Origin: Actinoplanes siamensis | Lineage (GTDB): Bacteria > Actinomycetota > Actinomycetes > Mycobacteriales > Micromonosporaceae | Direction: 5' to 3' | Assembly: GCF_016862395.1 (NCBI RefSeq) | Contig: NZ_BOMW01000012.1 | Coordinates: 237,189-301,188, forward strand | Length of the DNA stretch: 64,000 nucleotides | Part shown: positions 24,822 to 33,894 of the stretch, piece by piece | Position numbering within the stretch: the first letter of the stretch is position 1 | How the letters are laid out: each line of letters opens with the position of its first letter | Notes under the pieces: model-generated | What the model saw: only the letters and a program-made list of their open reading frames with translations | Databases searched by the model: none | Told to the model about the DNA's origin: nothing | Program-made: the position numbers and the translations under genes

Positions 24822-24862
24822 CCGGCGATCCGCAGTGGGGCCGCTCGCCAGAGCCCCGCTGC

Positions 24863-24906
24863 GGCCTCCCTACCCGGCCGGCGCGTGCCGCCCGGGTAGG
24901 GAGGCC
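24863..24906 (+). terminator. 15-bp hairpin after the SGNH hydrolase gene
   Basis: GGCCTCCCTACCCGG and its perfect complement, separated by a 14-base GC-rich loop. No T-tract follows. Confidence 0.65.
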
Positions 24907-24977
24907 GGCAGGAGCGCAACAGGGGTGCAACCCGCGGGGAACCCGCCGGCCGCCCCGGGTCGGCAGGATGCCTCGAC

Positions 24978-25334
24978 ATGGCCCGAGTGAACACGCTGCT
25001 TCTCCTGCTCACCGTCGCGCTGACCGTGGTCGCGCTGATCGACTGCCTGGGCACCGAACCGGGGCGGGTACGGCACTTCCCGCGCAACGCCTGGCTGGTG
25101 CTGATCGCCGCCTGCCCGGTGGCCGGCGCGGTCGCCTGGTTCCGCGCGGGCCGGGCCGGAGCGACCGGAGCAAGCGGCTCGAGCCCGGCCGCGACGAGCG
25201 CGGGCCGGGCCCAAGGGAACGCGGGCCGGGCCAGGACCGGGCGCGCCGGCGCGGCCTCCGGGGCCGCGCCGATCGGACCCGAGGACGACCCGGAGTTCGT
25301 GCGGATGCTCGCGGAGACCCTCCGCGACCGCTGA
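24978..25334 (+). CDS. small membrane protein with PLDc_N-type domain
   Basis: 118 residues. Two membrane helices (residues about 4-24 and 39-56) with LIDCLGTEPGRVRHFPRNAWLVL between them match the N-terminal membrane domain found in phospholipase D/cardiolipin synthase-like proteins, but no catalytic HKD domain follows. Instead there is a Gly/Ala/Arg-rich flexible tail and an acidic end EDDPEFVRMLAETLRDR, usual for stand-alone versions in actinobacteria. Function unknown. Ends three bases before a convergent gene. Confidence 0.75.
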   Translation: MARVNTLLLLLTVALTVVALIDCLGTEPGRVRHFPRNAWLVLIAACPVAGAVAWFRAGRAGATGASGSSPAATSAGRAQGNAGRARTGRAGAASGAAPIGPEDDPEFVRMLAETLRDR

Positions 25335-25337
25335 CGC

Positions 25338-26003
25338 TCAGTCGAAGAGCGGCCGCCACGTGTGCCGCCGCTTGTAGGAGTCCGCGCCGGAGAGGAAGTC
25401 CGTCAGCAGCCGGACGGCCTCTGTCACGTCCGGCGTCTCGGTCCGGTAGTGCCGCTCCGGCGCGCCCTCCCGGTACTCCAGGGCGTAGCGCCCCGGGTCG
25501 GCGCCGGCCGCCGGACCGTAACCCACCTGGACGAACCACCCGTCGGCGCGTTCCAGGATGAGGAAGTGGTTGTCCGGGCCGAGCCCGCGAACCCGCTGCT
25601 CGATCTTGTGCGGCGTGGGGTCGGGCAGTTCCGGGCCGGCCGCGGAGGTCAGCGTGAAGCCGGCGATGTGGCCTGCCGCGTTCGGGTTCAGCAGGTGCGT
25701 CTGCGGCTCGTAGCAGACCAGTCCGTGCTCGCGGGCCAGCGCGACGACCGCGGCGCCGACCTCGCCGGCCCGGGGCCAGGCGACGGACAGCGAGAGAATC
25801 GCGTCGGACGGCGCCGGCCCGGAACTCCACACGTCGGAGTCCTGCGGGAAACGTTCCAGCAGGGCCGACAACATCTCCGGTACGGCGTGGTGGGCCCGGA
25901 ACACGCCGGGCTCCTCCTCGTCCCGCCAGCGCCGCAGCTTGGACTCGGCGATCGCGGGCGTAATCGGTTCCGGCTCGTGCCAGACGTAAAGATCGAAGCT
26001 CAT
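25338..26003 (-). CDS. conserved hypothetical protein
   Basis: 221 residues, soluble. It starts MSFDLYVWHEPEPITP, a beginning seen in many uncharacterised actinobacterial proteins, and contains CYEPQTHLLNPN and WFVQVGYGP near the middle. The mix of Trp-rich strands and short helices recalls SMI1/KNR4-like immunity folds, but I cannot assign it. Convergent with the PLDc_N gene and separated from the kinase gene by 81 bases. Confidence 0.65.
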   Translation of the reverse strand: MSFDLYVWHEPEPITPAIAESKLRRWRDEEEPGVFRAHHAVPEMLSALLERFPQDSDVWSSGPAPSDAILSLSVAWPRAGEVGAAVVALAREHGLVCYEPQTHLLNPNAAGHIAGFTLTSAAGPELPDPTPHKIEQRVRGLGPDNHFLILERADGWFVQVGYGPAAGADPGRYALEYREGAPERHYRTETPDVTEAVRLLTDFLSGADSYKRRHTWRPLFD

Positions 26004-26084
26004 GACGGGTGCCCCCTCCCGGCGTATCGACGGATCTTAGTGGTGCCGGTCACCTCCCGGGAATCAGGCGCGCGGGACAACGGC

Positions 26085-27740
26085 TCACCAGGTGAAAACA
26101 CGGCCGCGGGCGGTGCTGGTCGCGGTCTGGCCGTCGCGCTCGTACCGGTACGCCATGACGACCGTGTAGTTGCGTCCCCGCCGCGGCGTCACGCCGATCG
26201 GGCCGCACCCCTTGGTCATCTCCTCGCGGCTGAAGGTGAGCCCGTCGCACGTGGCCGGACCGGCCACGGTCCGGCCGGTGTCGGCGTCGCGCAGGGTCAC
26301 CTCGATGCGCGCGCGACCACCAGCCGGCGCGGTCAGCGAGGCCTCGAACCGGACGTCCCGGCCGAGCGAGTGGCACGGGCGGGGGGCCAGCGGGCTGCGC
26401 GTGGCCAGGTCGAACACCAGGCCGGGGGCACACTGCCAGGGGCCCCGCACGTCGCCCTCGGGCTGGGGCGACCGCTTTTTGACTGTGTGCTTCGTCCGTA
26501 CCCCGATCGGCTTGTGGGTTTTCGAAGTGGTTTTGGATCTCGGCCTGGCGGCGGGCGGGGAGCGGCGGGGAGCGGCGGACGCCGCGGCCCGCACCGGAGC
26601 CGTGGGGAGCACGGCGGCATGCGGCTGCGGCAGCGGGCGGTCCGGGTCGTGGTGCCGGACCCACGTGGTCACGCCGGTGGCGAGCAGCACGCCGGCGAGG
26701 ACCGCGACGGTCGCGCCGGACCGTGCCCAGCGATGGCGGGGGGCGGCGTTGCGGGCACGACGGACCGGGGGGATCGCGTGCCGGCCGCCCCTCGGCGCCT
26801 GGACGCCCTTGCGCAGTTCGGGCGGGTCGACTGCCATGTCGTCCGGGTCCACCGCGGGCAGGCTCGGCGGGGCGGGCGGCGGCAGCGCCGGCACCCCGGC
26901 CAGTTTGCGCGCCAGCAGGCGCAGCTCGCGCACCACGTCGGCGGCGGCCGGGCGCTGCGCGGGCTTGGCGGCGAGGCAGAGCCGGATCAGTTTCCACAGG
27001 TCGTCGGGGATGCCGGGACGGCGTTTCGGGCGGCCCTCGGCGTGCAGGCGCATCAGCTCGGGCACCGAGTCGCTGAGGTACGGCGGCTGCCCGGAGACGA
27101 GTTCGTAGAGCAGCACGCCGAGCGCGTACACGTCCGTGGCGGAGCTCGGGGTGACCCCGTGGAACGCCTCCGGGGCCATGTAGTGCGGCGTGCCGACGAC
27201 CGCGTTCGGCGTGGTCATGCTCGGCACGTTGAGGATCCGGGCGATGCCGAAGTCGGTCAGCCGGGTCTCCAGCCGGCCGGACTGCTCCAGCACCAGGATG
27301 TTGTCCGGTTTCAGGTCCCGGTGGATGATCCCGAGTTCGTGGGCCTCGGCGAGCGCGTCGGCGACCTGCGCGGCGAGCCGGACCGCCTCGGCCGGTGGCA
27401 GGGTCCGTTCGCGTTCCAGATGGTCGCGCAGGCTCCCGCCGGCCACCAGATCCATCACCAGGCCGAGGGTCTGCCCCACGCTGAACAGGTCGCGGACCCG
27501 GACCACGTTGCGGTGCCGGAGCATCAGCAGGATGGTCCGCTCCTGCACGAAGCGGGTGACCAGCCGGGGCTGGCGCAGCAGGCTCTCGTGCAGGAGTTTC
27601 ACCGCCACCGGCTCGCCGCTCGCGCTGTCCACGCCTTCCCAGACGGTGCCGGTGGCGCCCTGCCCGATCGGTTTGACGAGCCGGTAGGAGTTGCCGACAC
27701 TCCGTCCGGCGAGTGGCTCGCTGTCCGTGGGATCCTGCAT
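26085..27740 (-). CDS. membrane Ser/Thr protein kinase (PknB-type)
   Basis: 551 residues. Kinase domain residues 19-275 with GQGATGTVW, Lys48, HRDLKPDN (Asp142), DFG (163-165) and APE, all intact. A Pro-rich juxtamembrane part leads to one membrane helix (about 350-370). The outer part has a basic linker (KTTSKTHKPIGVRTK) and a beta-type sensor-like domain of about 130 residues, with three Cys, that is not PASTA. ATG 27740 is chosen; GAGGA touches it and AAGGA lies further up. Signals across the membrane to unknown substrates. Confidence 0.9.
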   Translation of the reverse strand: MQDPTDSEPLAGRSVGNSYRLVKPIGQGATGTVWEGVDSASGEPVAVKLLHESLLRQPRLVTRFVQERTILLMLRHRNVVRVRDLFSVGQTLGLVMDLVAGGSLRDHLERERTLPPAEAVRLAAQVADALAEAHELGIIHRDLKPDNILVLEQSGRLETRLTDFGIARILNVPSMTTPNAVVGTPHYMAPEAFHGVTPSSATDVYALGVLLYELVSGQPPYLSDSVPELMRLHAEGRPKRRPGIPDDLWKLIRLCLAAKPAQRPAAADVVRELRLLARKLAGVPALPPPAPPSLPAVDPDDMAVDPPELRKGVQAPRGGRHAIPPVRRARNAAPRHRWARSGATVAVLAGVLLATGVTTWVRHHDPDRPLPQPHAAVLPTAPVRAAASAAPRRSPPAARPRSKTTSKTHKPIGVRTKHTVKKRSPQPEGDVRGPWQCAPGLVFDLATRSPLAPRPCHSLGRDVRFEASLTAPAGGRARIEVTLRDADTGRTVAGPATCDGLTFSREEMTKGCGPIGVTPRRGRNYTVVMAYRYERDGQTATSTARGRVFTW

Positions 27741-27857
27741 TCCTCGGGGGTCCTTCCGCCTGACGGCAATGCCCCGAGATACTGCGATTTGTCCGGATGA
27801 ACTAGCAAGCCCTGGGGGACAGATTCGCACGGTTCGGGAGGACTCCCCTCCAGACCG

Positions 27858-29903
27858 TCACGAATCTCCGTGGACCTCGTTCGAGGGAGCCGGCTGCGGG
27901 CCGCAGAGCGACCGGATCGCGCCCAGCAGCGTGGACCGGGTGAACGGCTTCTCCAGCAGCATGCTGTTCTCGTCCAGGTGCAGCTGCGGGCCGAGCGACG
28001 CCGCGGTGTAGCCGGACATGTAGAGCACCGGCAGGTCCGGCTGGTGCGTGCGCAGCGCGCTGGCCAACTCCGGCCCGGTCATCGTCGGCATCACCACGTC
28101 GGTGATCAGCAGATCCGGCCGGGCGCCCGAGGCGACCTGGGTGACCGCCGTCAGCGCGTCGGTGGCCACCGCGATCTCGTAGCCGGCCGGCGCGATCAGT
28201 CGCTGCACCAGCTGGGCCACGTCCGGCTGGTCCTCGACGATCAGCACCCGGCCGATCACCGCGTTCTTGTCCCGGCGCTCGCCGGAGGGCTGCGCGCGCT
28301 CCTCGGCGGCCGGCAGGTAGATGTGCACGGTGGTGCCGATCCGCGGCCGAGACTCCAGCTCGATGTGGCCGCCGAGGTTCGCCACGATGCCGGCGGTGGT
28401 GGCCAGGCCCAGGCCGGCCGCGGTGGGCCGGGTGGTGAAGAACGGCTCCAGCGCTCGCTTGCGGATCTCCTCGTCCATGCCGACGCCGGTGTCGGTGACC
28501 ACCAGGTGCACCAGCTTGCCGGTGGGCGCGCCCTCGGCGAGCTGCCCCGGCTCGACCACCTCGTTGGTGGCCGCGACCCGAACCATGCCGCCGTGCAGCA
28601 TCGCGTCGCGGGCGTTCGCGGCCAGGTTGACCAGGGCCTGTTCCAGCGGCCCGCGCTCGGCGCGGACCGGCCAGACATCCGGGTTGAAGGTGAGGTCCAG
28701 GCCGATGTGCTCACCCAGGGTCCGGGAGAACAGCGACTGTACGTCGGTGAGCAGGTCCGGGATCGGGATGACCTCGGGCCGGTTGCCCTCGCTGCGGCCG
28801 AACGCCAGCAGCTGGTGGGTGAGCGTCCGGCCGGTGGACACCGCGTCCATGATGTCTCTGGCCAGCTGGTGCTGCGGCGAGTCCTCGTCGGTCTGCGCCA
28901 GGATCATGTCGGCCGAGCCGGCCACCACTGTCATCAGGTTGTTGAAGTCGTGCGACAGGCCGCCGATCAGCTGACCCAGGCTGTCCAGCCGGCGCAGGTG
29001 GTCGAGCTGCCTCTTGAGCCCGCGGGCGTCGATGTGGTCGGTGGTGTCGGTGATCATGCAGAGCACGCCGGCGAACTCGCCGTGGTCGTCGCGCACCGGC
29101 ATCATGCTGATCCGCACGCTGCGCCGGGAGCCGTCGGCGCGCATCAGCCGGGTGGCGCCGACCGTGGAGTGGCCCTTACGGCACTCCTCGATCCGGCGCT
29201 GCAGCTCCTTCTGTCCCTGGTTGTCCAGGAAGCCGCGCAGCGACACCCCGATCAGCTCGCTGCGGGGCATGCCGAGGACCACGCCGATCGGCTCGTTCGC
29301 GTACGTCGCCACGCCCTCCGGGTCGAGCTGCAGCACCCCTTCCGGGATGGTCTCCAGCACCCGCCGGTAGCGCTCCTCGGCGGCGCGCAGCCGCTCCTGC
29401 GCGCGGGCGCTCGCCACCGCGAGGGAGAGCTCCCCCGCGATGTCCCGGGCCAGTTCGACCTCGGGCGTCGAATAGAAGGCGTTCGCCGTGTGCCGGGTCA
29501 GGATCAGATAGCCGGCGTACGTGTTGTCCACGATCACCGGGCTGAGCACCGCGGCCGTGATGCCGTGCTCGGGCGGGGCCAGCGCCGCGGCCGAGTCGCC
29601 GGCCAGCACGATCGGGCGGCGGCTGGCGGCCAGCGTGGTGGAGTACTCGTCGTCGGGCGCCTGACCGGCACGGTCCAGCACCCGGGCCAGCGGTCCGGAG
29701 CGGTCGTCCTCCAGATGGTGGTAGGTGAGCTGTTCGTAGCGGCCGTCGTCGCGCAGCAGTTGCACGCCGGCGCCGTCCCCGATCATGTCGGCGGCGGCGC
29801 GGGCGGCCGTGGATCGGACCTCGGCCTCGTCCGCCACGGCGCGGCTGAGCGCGAGGGCGAGGTCGGCGAGCGCGTACCGGAGGGGGTAAGCCATGACACC
29901 CAT
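27858..29903 (-). CDS. hybrid sensor histidine kinase / response regulator (GAF-PAS-HK-REC)
   Basis: 681 residues without membrane segments: GAF-like domain (about 20-165), PAS domain (175-290), histidine kinase with phosphoacceptor His318 in LSHDFNN, an ATPase domain (NLAANARDAM, VTDTGVGMDEE, GLGLATTAG) and a C-terminal receiver with phosphoacceptor Asp602 in LLITDVVMP. A cytosolic stress or light/ligand sensor that passes phosphate to its own receiver; no output domain or cognate regulator is adjacent. The start is uncertain by a few codons (GTG 29909, ATG 29903 or ATG 29894) and no ribosome-binding site is seen. Confidence 0.9.
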   Translation of the reverse strand: MGVMAYPLRYALADLALALSRAVADEAEVRSTAARAAADMIGDGAGVQLLRDDGRYEQLTYHHLEDDRSGPLARVLDRAGQAPDDEYSTTLAASRRPIVLAGDSAAALAPPEHGITAAVLSPVIVDNTYAGYLILTRHTANAFYSTPEVELARDIAGELSLAVASARAQERLRAAEERYRRVLETIPEGVLQLDPEGVATYANEPIGVVLGMPRSELIGVSLRGFLDNQGQKELQRRIEECRKGHSTVGATRLMRADGSRRSVRISMMPVRDDHGEFAGVLCMITDTTDHIDARGLKRQLDHLRRLDSLGQLIGGLSHDFNNLMTVVAGSADMILAQTDEDSPQHQLARDIMDAVSTGRTLTHQLLAFGRSEGNRPEVIPIPDLLTDVQSLFSRTLGEHIGLDLTFNPDVWPVRAERGPLEQALVNLAANARDAMLHGGMVRVAATNEVVEPGQLAEGAPTGKLVHLVVTDTGVGMDEEIRKRALEPFFTTRPTAAGLGLATTAGIVANLGGHIELESRPRIGTTVHIYLPAAEERAQPSGERRDKNAVIGRVLIVEDQPDVAQLVQRLIAPAGYEIAVATDALTAVTQVASGARPDLLITDVVMPTMTGPELASALRTHQPDLPVLYMSGYTAASLGPQLHLDENSMLLEKPFTRSTLLGAIRSLCGPQPAPSNEVHGDS

Positions 29904-29992
29904 GTACACATTTTTGGTGTTGAGGGACGCGCGTGAGGGGTGTTCGGCGGAATCCGGCCCGGTTGTTCGGGCCCGAGCCGGATTCCGGCGTT

Positions 29993-30931
29993 CTACACGA
30001 ACAGGGCGCTGACCGACTCGCCGTTGTGAATCCGGCGCATCGCCTCGGCCAACGCCGGGGCCACCGAGATCACGGTCAGCTTCTCGTGCCGCTTGCCGTC
30101 CGGGATCGGCACCGTGTTGGTGCAGACGATCTCCTGGACCTCCTTCTCCGCGGCCAGCCGCTGCACCGCGTCGTTGGTGAGCAGCCCGTGCGTGCAGGCC
30201 ACCCGGACGCTGCGGACGTTGCGCTCGCGCAGCCGGGCGAGCAGCTCGAACACCGTGCTGCCCTTGGCGATCTCGTCGTCCAGCACGATCACGTCCCGGT
30301 CGGCCACCTCGCCGATGATCGAGTTGATCACCACCTTGTCGTCCGCGAACCGCTGCTTGGCGCCGGCCGCCACCTCTATGTTCAGCAACCGGGCGAAGGC
30401 CGCGGCCTCCTTGGCGTTGCCCAGGTCCGGGGAGACCACCACGGTGTTGCCCAGGTCGTAGCCGCGGAAGTGGTGGGCCAGCTCGCGCAGCGCGTGCAGG
30501 TGGTCCACCGGGATGCTGAAGAAGCCGTGCACCTGCGGGGAGTGCAGGGTCATCGCCAGCACCCGGTTGGCGCCGGCCGTGGTGAGCAGGTCGGCGACCA
30601 GGCGCCCGCCGATCGAGATGCGCGGGGCGTCCTTCTTGTCGGAGCGGGCGTACGCGTAGTGCGGCAGGACCACGGTGATCCGGCCGGCCGACGCGCCACG
30701 GGCGGCGTCGAGCATGAAGAGCAACTCGGCGAGATGCTCCTGGGTCGGAGGAACCAGCGGCTGGATCAGGAACACGTCGCGTTCCCGGCAGTTCCCCTCG
30801 AGCTGCACCTCGATGCAGTCGTTGGCGAACCGGGAGATCCTGGTCGGCAGGAGGGGCACACCGAGGTGCTCGCAGATCTCCGCGGCCAGCTCGGGATGGG
30901 CAGATCCAGTGAAAACGGCGATGTCACGCAC
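29993..30931 (-). CDS. prs: ribose-phosphate diphosphokinase (PRPP synthetase)
   Basis: 312 residues, typical length. Makes PRPP from ribose 5-phosphate and ATP, for nucleotide, NAD, His and Trp synthesis. The N-terminus FTGSAHPELAAEI and RDVFLIQPL are diagnostic. It is a diverged form: the flexible loop reads YARSDKKDAPRISIGGRLV and the PRPP loop VLDDEIAKGST in place of the more common DDMIDTGGT. It may therefore be a second, specialised Prs. Divergent from a small AbrB-like frame. The upstream gap to that frame is only 49 bases. Confidence 0.93.
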   Translation of the reverse strand: MRDIAVFTGSAHPELAAEICEHLGVPLLPTRISRFANDCIEVQLEGNCRERDVFLIQPLVPPTQEHLAELLFMLDAARGASAGRITVVLPHYAYARSDKKDAPRISIGGRLVADLLTTAGANRVLAMTLHSPQVHGFFSIPVDHLHALRELAHHFRGYDLGNTVVVSPDLGNAKEAAAFARLLNIEVAAGAKQRFADDKVVINSIIGEVADRDVIVLDDEIAKGSTVFELLARLRERNVRSVRVACTHGLLTNDAVQRLAAEKEVQEIVCTNTVPIPDGKRHEKLTVISVAPALAEAMRRIHNGESVSALFV

Positions 30932-30980
30932 GGGCAGCGAGTCTATTCAAGACTCGACCCGGACGATCGGCTCGGGCGTC

Positions 30981-31181
30981 ATGAACGGACTGGCCGGGCG
31001 GGTCGGCGCGCAGGGGCGCGACGGGCAGGACTTCGCCGTCGTGGCCGGGGACGGCACCGTCCAGCTGCCGCCCGAGGTGCTGGGCCCCTACCCGCCCGGG
31101 ACGCTGTTCACCGTGCAGCACGTCGACGGCGAGGTCACGCTGGTCCCGGGCGGCTCGGAGACCGCTGCCCGAGGTCAGTAG
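30981..31181 (+). CDS. small AbrB/MazE-fold-like protein (tentative)
   Basis: 66 residues. VVAGDGTVQLPPEVLGPYPP followed by GTLFTVQHVDGEVTLVPGG follows the pattern of the swapped-hairpin AbrB/SpoVT/MazE fold (V-x-GRI-x-LP-x-E, then PGD, then V-x-DG-x-V-x-L). It starts at ATG 30981, divergent from prs, without a convincing ribosome-binding site, and its end overlaps the convergent DUF4142 gene by seven bases. If real it could be a DNA-binding regulator or an orphan antitoxin; no toxin is adjacent. Confidence 0.4.
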   Translation: MNGLAGRVGAQGRDGQDFAVVAGDGTVQLPPEVLGPYPPGTLFTVQHVDGEVTLVPGGSETAARGQ

Positions 31182-31984
31182 TAGCGGCGGCGCCGGCGCT
31201 GCCGGCTCGGCCACATCTTACGGGTGATCAGGAAGGCGGCGGCGAAGCTGGCGACCACCACGGCGGCGACCACCGGGGTGCTCAGCGGGGACGACGTCCT
31301 GGCCGCCGCCTGGTTCACGCCTTGGTCGCCGGTCTGGTCGTTGGCGGCGAGCACGGCGGCGGCCGTGGTCGGCGGCGGCGCGGTCGGCAGGGCGGCGAAG
31401 TCGACGATGCCGCTGCTCTCCAGCAGGGTCAGGTGGGTAGCGACGAACTGGTTGGTGCGCTGCGCGAGCTTGCGGATGGTGTCGTTGCGGGTGCTCGCCC
31501 GGATCGTCGCGATGGCCGGGAAGATCTTGCCGTGCGCGGCCCGGAGCCGGTCGACGAAGATCTGGTCGAACTCCTTGCCCTCGGCGCCCCGCATCTCGCC
31601 GAGCCAGCCCTGCTGGTCGGCGTTCGGCTTGTCGGGCAGCTCGATGTCCAGCTTCCGGGCCGCGGCCCGGACCAGCTTGTCCAGCTCGGTGTGCTGGGCG
31701 GCGATGTCCTTGCCGATGGACTTGATCCGCGGGTCGTCCGACTTCTCCTGGGCCATCTGCCCGGCCGGCATCTCCCACAGGCCGGCCAGGCGCACCTTCG
31801 TCGCGAAGTCCCGGTCCGCGTCGGACACCTCGCCCTCACCGGTGTCGGTGATCAGCTGGTTCGGCGGCACGGGCACGCCCGGCTCCGCCCAGGCCGCCCG
31901 GGGCTGGAGCAAAGCCAGCGCCACCACGGCTAGACCGACTCCGGCCAGATGACGCCAGCGCGGTTTACGTTCGACGGCGGGCAC
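31175..31984 (-). CDS. DUF4142 protein with C-terminal membrane anchor
   Basis: 269 residues. Signal peptide to AWAE (about 34), DUF4142 four-helix domain (about 55-200: DRDFATKVRLAGLWEMPAGQ), Pro/Ala-rich linker, then a membrane helix (about 238-256) and the basic tail SRQRRRRRYY. This topology presents the domain on the outside with the tail in the cytoplasm; the relative at 6379-7014 is secreted without an anchor. The GTG start has AGGAGG five bases upstream. Confidence 0.85.
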   Translation of the reverse strand: MPAVERKPRWRHLAGVGLAVVALALLQPRAAWAEPGVPVPPNQLITDTGEGEVSDADRDFATKVRLAGLWEMPAGQMAQEKSDDPRIKSIGKDIAAQHTELDKLVRAAARKLDIELPDKPNADQQGWLGEMRGAEGKEFDQIFVDRLRAAHGKIFPAIATIRASTRNDTIRKLAQRTNQFVATHLTLLESSGIVDFAALPTAPPPTTAAAVLAANDQTGDQGVNQAAARTSSPLSTPVVAAVVVASFAAAFLITRKMWPSRQRRRRRYY

Positions 31985-32108
31985 ACGAACCTCCTACGAC
32001 AGCGGATGCACAACCCCGACATGTCGAACAACGGATCCCGGCGCCATCTGGATCAACGAGCGGCCCAGGTATTCACAGCGAACCGAAGGAAAGCCTCAGG
32101 GGACGTCA

Positions 32109-33110
32109 CTACAGCCAGCCACGTTTCTTGAGGTAGAAGTAGAGCGCACCGCCGCCGATCAGGATGAGCGCCGTGCTCTCCACGAAGCCCCACGTCTGAC
32201 CGAAGCCGGGAAACGGCACGTTCTGTCCGAAGTAGCCGGTGACCGCGGTCGGCACGGCGATGATGGCGGCCCAGGCGGCGAGCTTGCGGGTGATGTCGTT
32301 GAGGATGTTGCTCTGCTCGTTGAGGTCGGCGTCGAGCAGCTCGGTGATCCGGGTCAGCGAGTGCTCGATCGACTCCAGGGCGCGTTCCGCGTGGTCCTCC
32401 ACGTCCCGGTAGTACGGCCGCAGATCGTCGTCGACCAGCCCGCCGTCCGGCCGGCTCACCTCGGTGACCACGTCCTGCATCGGCGCGACCGCCCGCCGCA
32501 GCTGGGCCAGCGTGCGGCGCAGCGCGAACCCGCGCATCCGGACCGGCCGGGGCGCGCCGCCCTCGCCGAGCATCGCGTCCTCGATCGAGTCCATCGCCTC
32601 GTCGACCTTGCGGGCGGCCGCGTACTGCGAGTCCACGACCACGTCGAACAGCCCGTACAGCAGGAAGTCGATGCCGCCGGAGGCGGCCAGCCCGGCGTCC
32701 GCGTCCCACCGCTCGACCAGCTCGTCCACCGTGCCCTCGGCCTTGTGCACGGTGATCAGCACGCGGGCGGTGACGAACGCACTGATCTCCACCTTGTGCA
32801 CCTCCGGCGGTTCGCCGCCGTGGTCGAAGGAGACCGCGTAGACGTTGACGAACAGGTGGTCGGGATAGCGGTCGAGCTTGGGCCGCTCGCGCTCGGCGAG
32901 CGCGTCCTCGACGGCCAGCGGGTGCAGGCCGTACTCCGCGGCGACGGCGGCCAGGTCGGTCGCGGACGGTTCGAGCAGGTCCAGCCAGGCGACCGCGTCC
33001 GGGTGGGTACGCAGGCGGTCGGGCAGCTCGGCGTACCCGAAGTCCTGTTCGATCACCCGGCCCTGCGCGTAGAGACGAGTCTGCACAGGACAGGAGATCG
33101 ATGCGGTCAC
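32109..33110 (-). CDS. corA: CorA-family magnesium/cobalt transporter
   Basis: 333 residues. A large cytoplasmic domain is followed by two membrane helices at the C-terminus; the loop motif reads YFGQNVPFP, with GQN in place of the usual GMN signature. DYPDHLFVNVYAV-type and VDEAMDSIEDAML helices fit the family. Such GxN variants can alter ion choice. Start: GTG 33110 (VTASISCPVQ) is preferred; ATG 33182 would run into the pnuC start region. Divergent from pnuC with 77 bases between, a stretch containing two tandem duplications. Confidence 0.88.
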   Translation of the reverse strand: MTASISCPVQTRLYAQGRVIEQDFGYAELPDRLRTHPDAVAWLDLLEPSATDLAAVAAEYGLHPLAVEDALAERERPKLDRYPDHLFVNVYAVSFDHGGEPPEVHKVEISAFVTARVLITVHKAEGTVDELVERWDADAGLAASGGIDFLLYGLFDVVVDSQYAAARKVDEAMDSIEDAMLGEGGAPRPVRMRGFALRRTLAQLRRAVAPMQDVVTEVSRPDGGLVDDDLRPYYRDVEDHAERALESIEHSLTRITELLDADLNEQSNILNDITRKLAAWAAIIAVPTAVTGYFGQNVPFPGFGQTWGFVESTALILIGGGALYFYLKKRGWL

Positions 33111-33123
33111 CGCCTCACTATGC

Positions 33124-33192
33124 CCGGGCGGAAACCGGGCGGAAACCCGGTTCTGTCTACCATGAGCCGTGACGTCTACCATGAGCCGTGAC
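33124..33192 (+). repeat. two tandem duplications over the pnuC start
   Basis: CCGGGCGGAAA occurs twice at 33124-33145, and GTCTACCATGAGCCGTGAC occurs twice at 33155-33192, both perfect and head to tail. The second copy of the 19-mer supplies the GTG (33188) used as the pnuC start; the matching GTG in the first copy (33169) is out of frame with it. No strong Shine-Dalgarno site is present. Confidence 0.85.
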
Positions 33193-33892
33193 TTGGCTGG
33201 ACGCATTTTACACCGCCAAATGGCAGGTGACCCCGGATCAGGCGATCTACTGGCGGGAGATCGTCGGCAACGCCTTCGGGCTCGGCTCGGCCCTGTTCGG
33301 CCTGCGCCGCAGCGCGTGGGCCTGGCCCGTCGGGATCGTCGGCAACATCCTGCTCTTCACCGTGTTCCTCGGACAGGCCCTCGGCAACGATCAAGGGACT
33401 CCCCTGTACGGCCAGGCCGCCCGCCAGGTGTTCTTCCTGATCACCAGCGTTTACGGGTGGTGGCTCTGGCGCCGCAACCGCCGCACCGGCCACGGCGTCG
33501 CGGTGGTGCCGCACTGGGCCGGTCACCGGCAGCGGCTGGTGTTCGTCCCGGCCGCGCTGCTCGCCGTGGTGGCCTGCTTCTTCGTGTTCCGCCGGATCGG
33601 CGCGGGCTTCCCCGTCCCCTGGTGGTACTACCTGGCCGACTCGTGGATCTTCGTGGGCTCGATGCTGGCGACCTACGCGATGGCCCGGGGCTGGGTGGAG
33701 TTCTGGCTCTGCTGGATCGCCGTGGACCTGGTCGGCGTGCCCGAGTTGCTGCACTTCCGGTATTACCCCTCAGCGGTGCTCTACGCGGTCTACGCCGGCT
33801 TCGTGATCTGGGGCTTCGTCGTCTGGTTGCGCATCTCCCGCCGGTCCCGGCCGCTGATCGCGGACCAGGTGTACGCACCCACGGGCGGTTGA
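33188..33892 (+). CDS. pnuC: PnuC-type nicotinamide riboside transporter
   Basis: 234 residues with about seven membrane helices. WREIVGNAFGLGSALFGLRR at the start, GIVGNILLF and the later WWYYLADSWIFVGSMLATY with WFLCWI-like WVEFWLCWIAVDLVGVP are the PnuC substrate-channel motifs. Imports nicotinamide riboside (or another vitamin) for NAD salvage by facilitated diffusion. GTG 33188 is the first start in frame. Expression may depend on the tandem duplications just upstream. An NrtR-like Nudix regulator is encoded at 16.2 kb but its repeat is absent here. Confidence 0.9.
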   Translation: MTWLDAFYTAKWQVTPDQAIYWREIVGNAFGLGSALFGLRRSAWAWPVGIVGNILLFTVFLGQALGNDQGTPLYGQAARQVFFLITSVYGWWLWRRNRRTGHGVAVVPHWAGHRQRLVFVPAALLAVVACFFVFRRIGAGFPVPWWYYLADSWIFVGSMLATYAMARGWVEFWLCWIAVDLVGVPELLHFRYYPSAVLYAVYAGFVIWGFVVWLRISRRSRPLIADQVYAPTGG

Positions 33893-33894
33893 CC

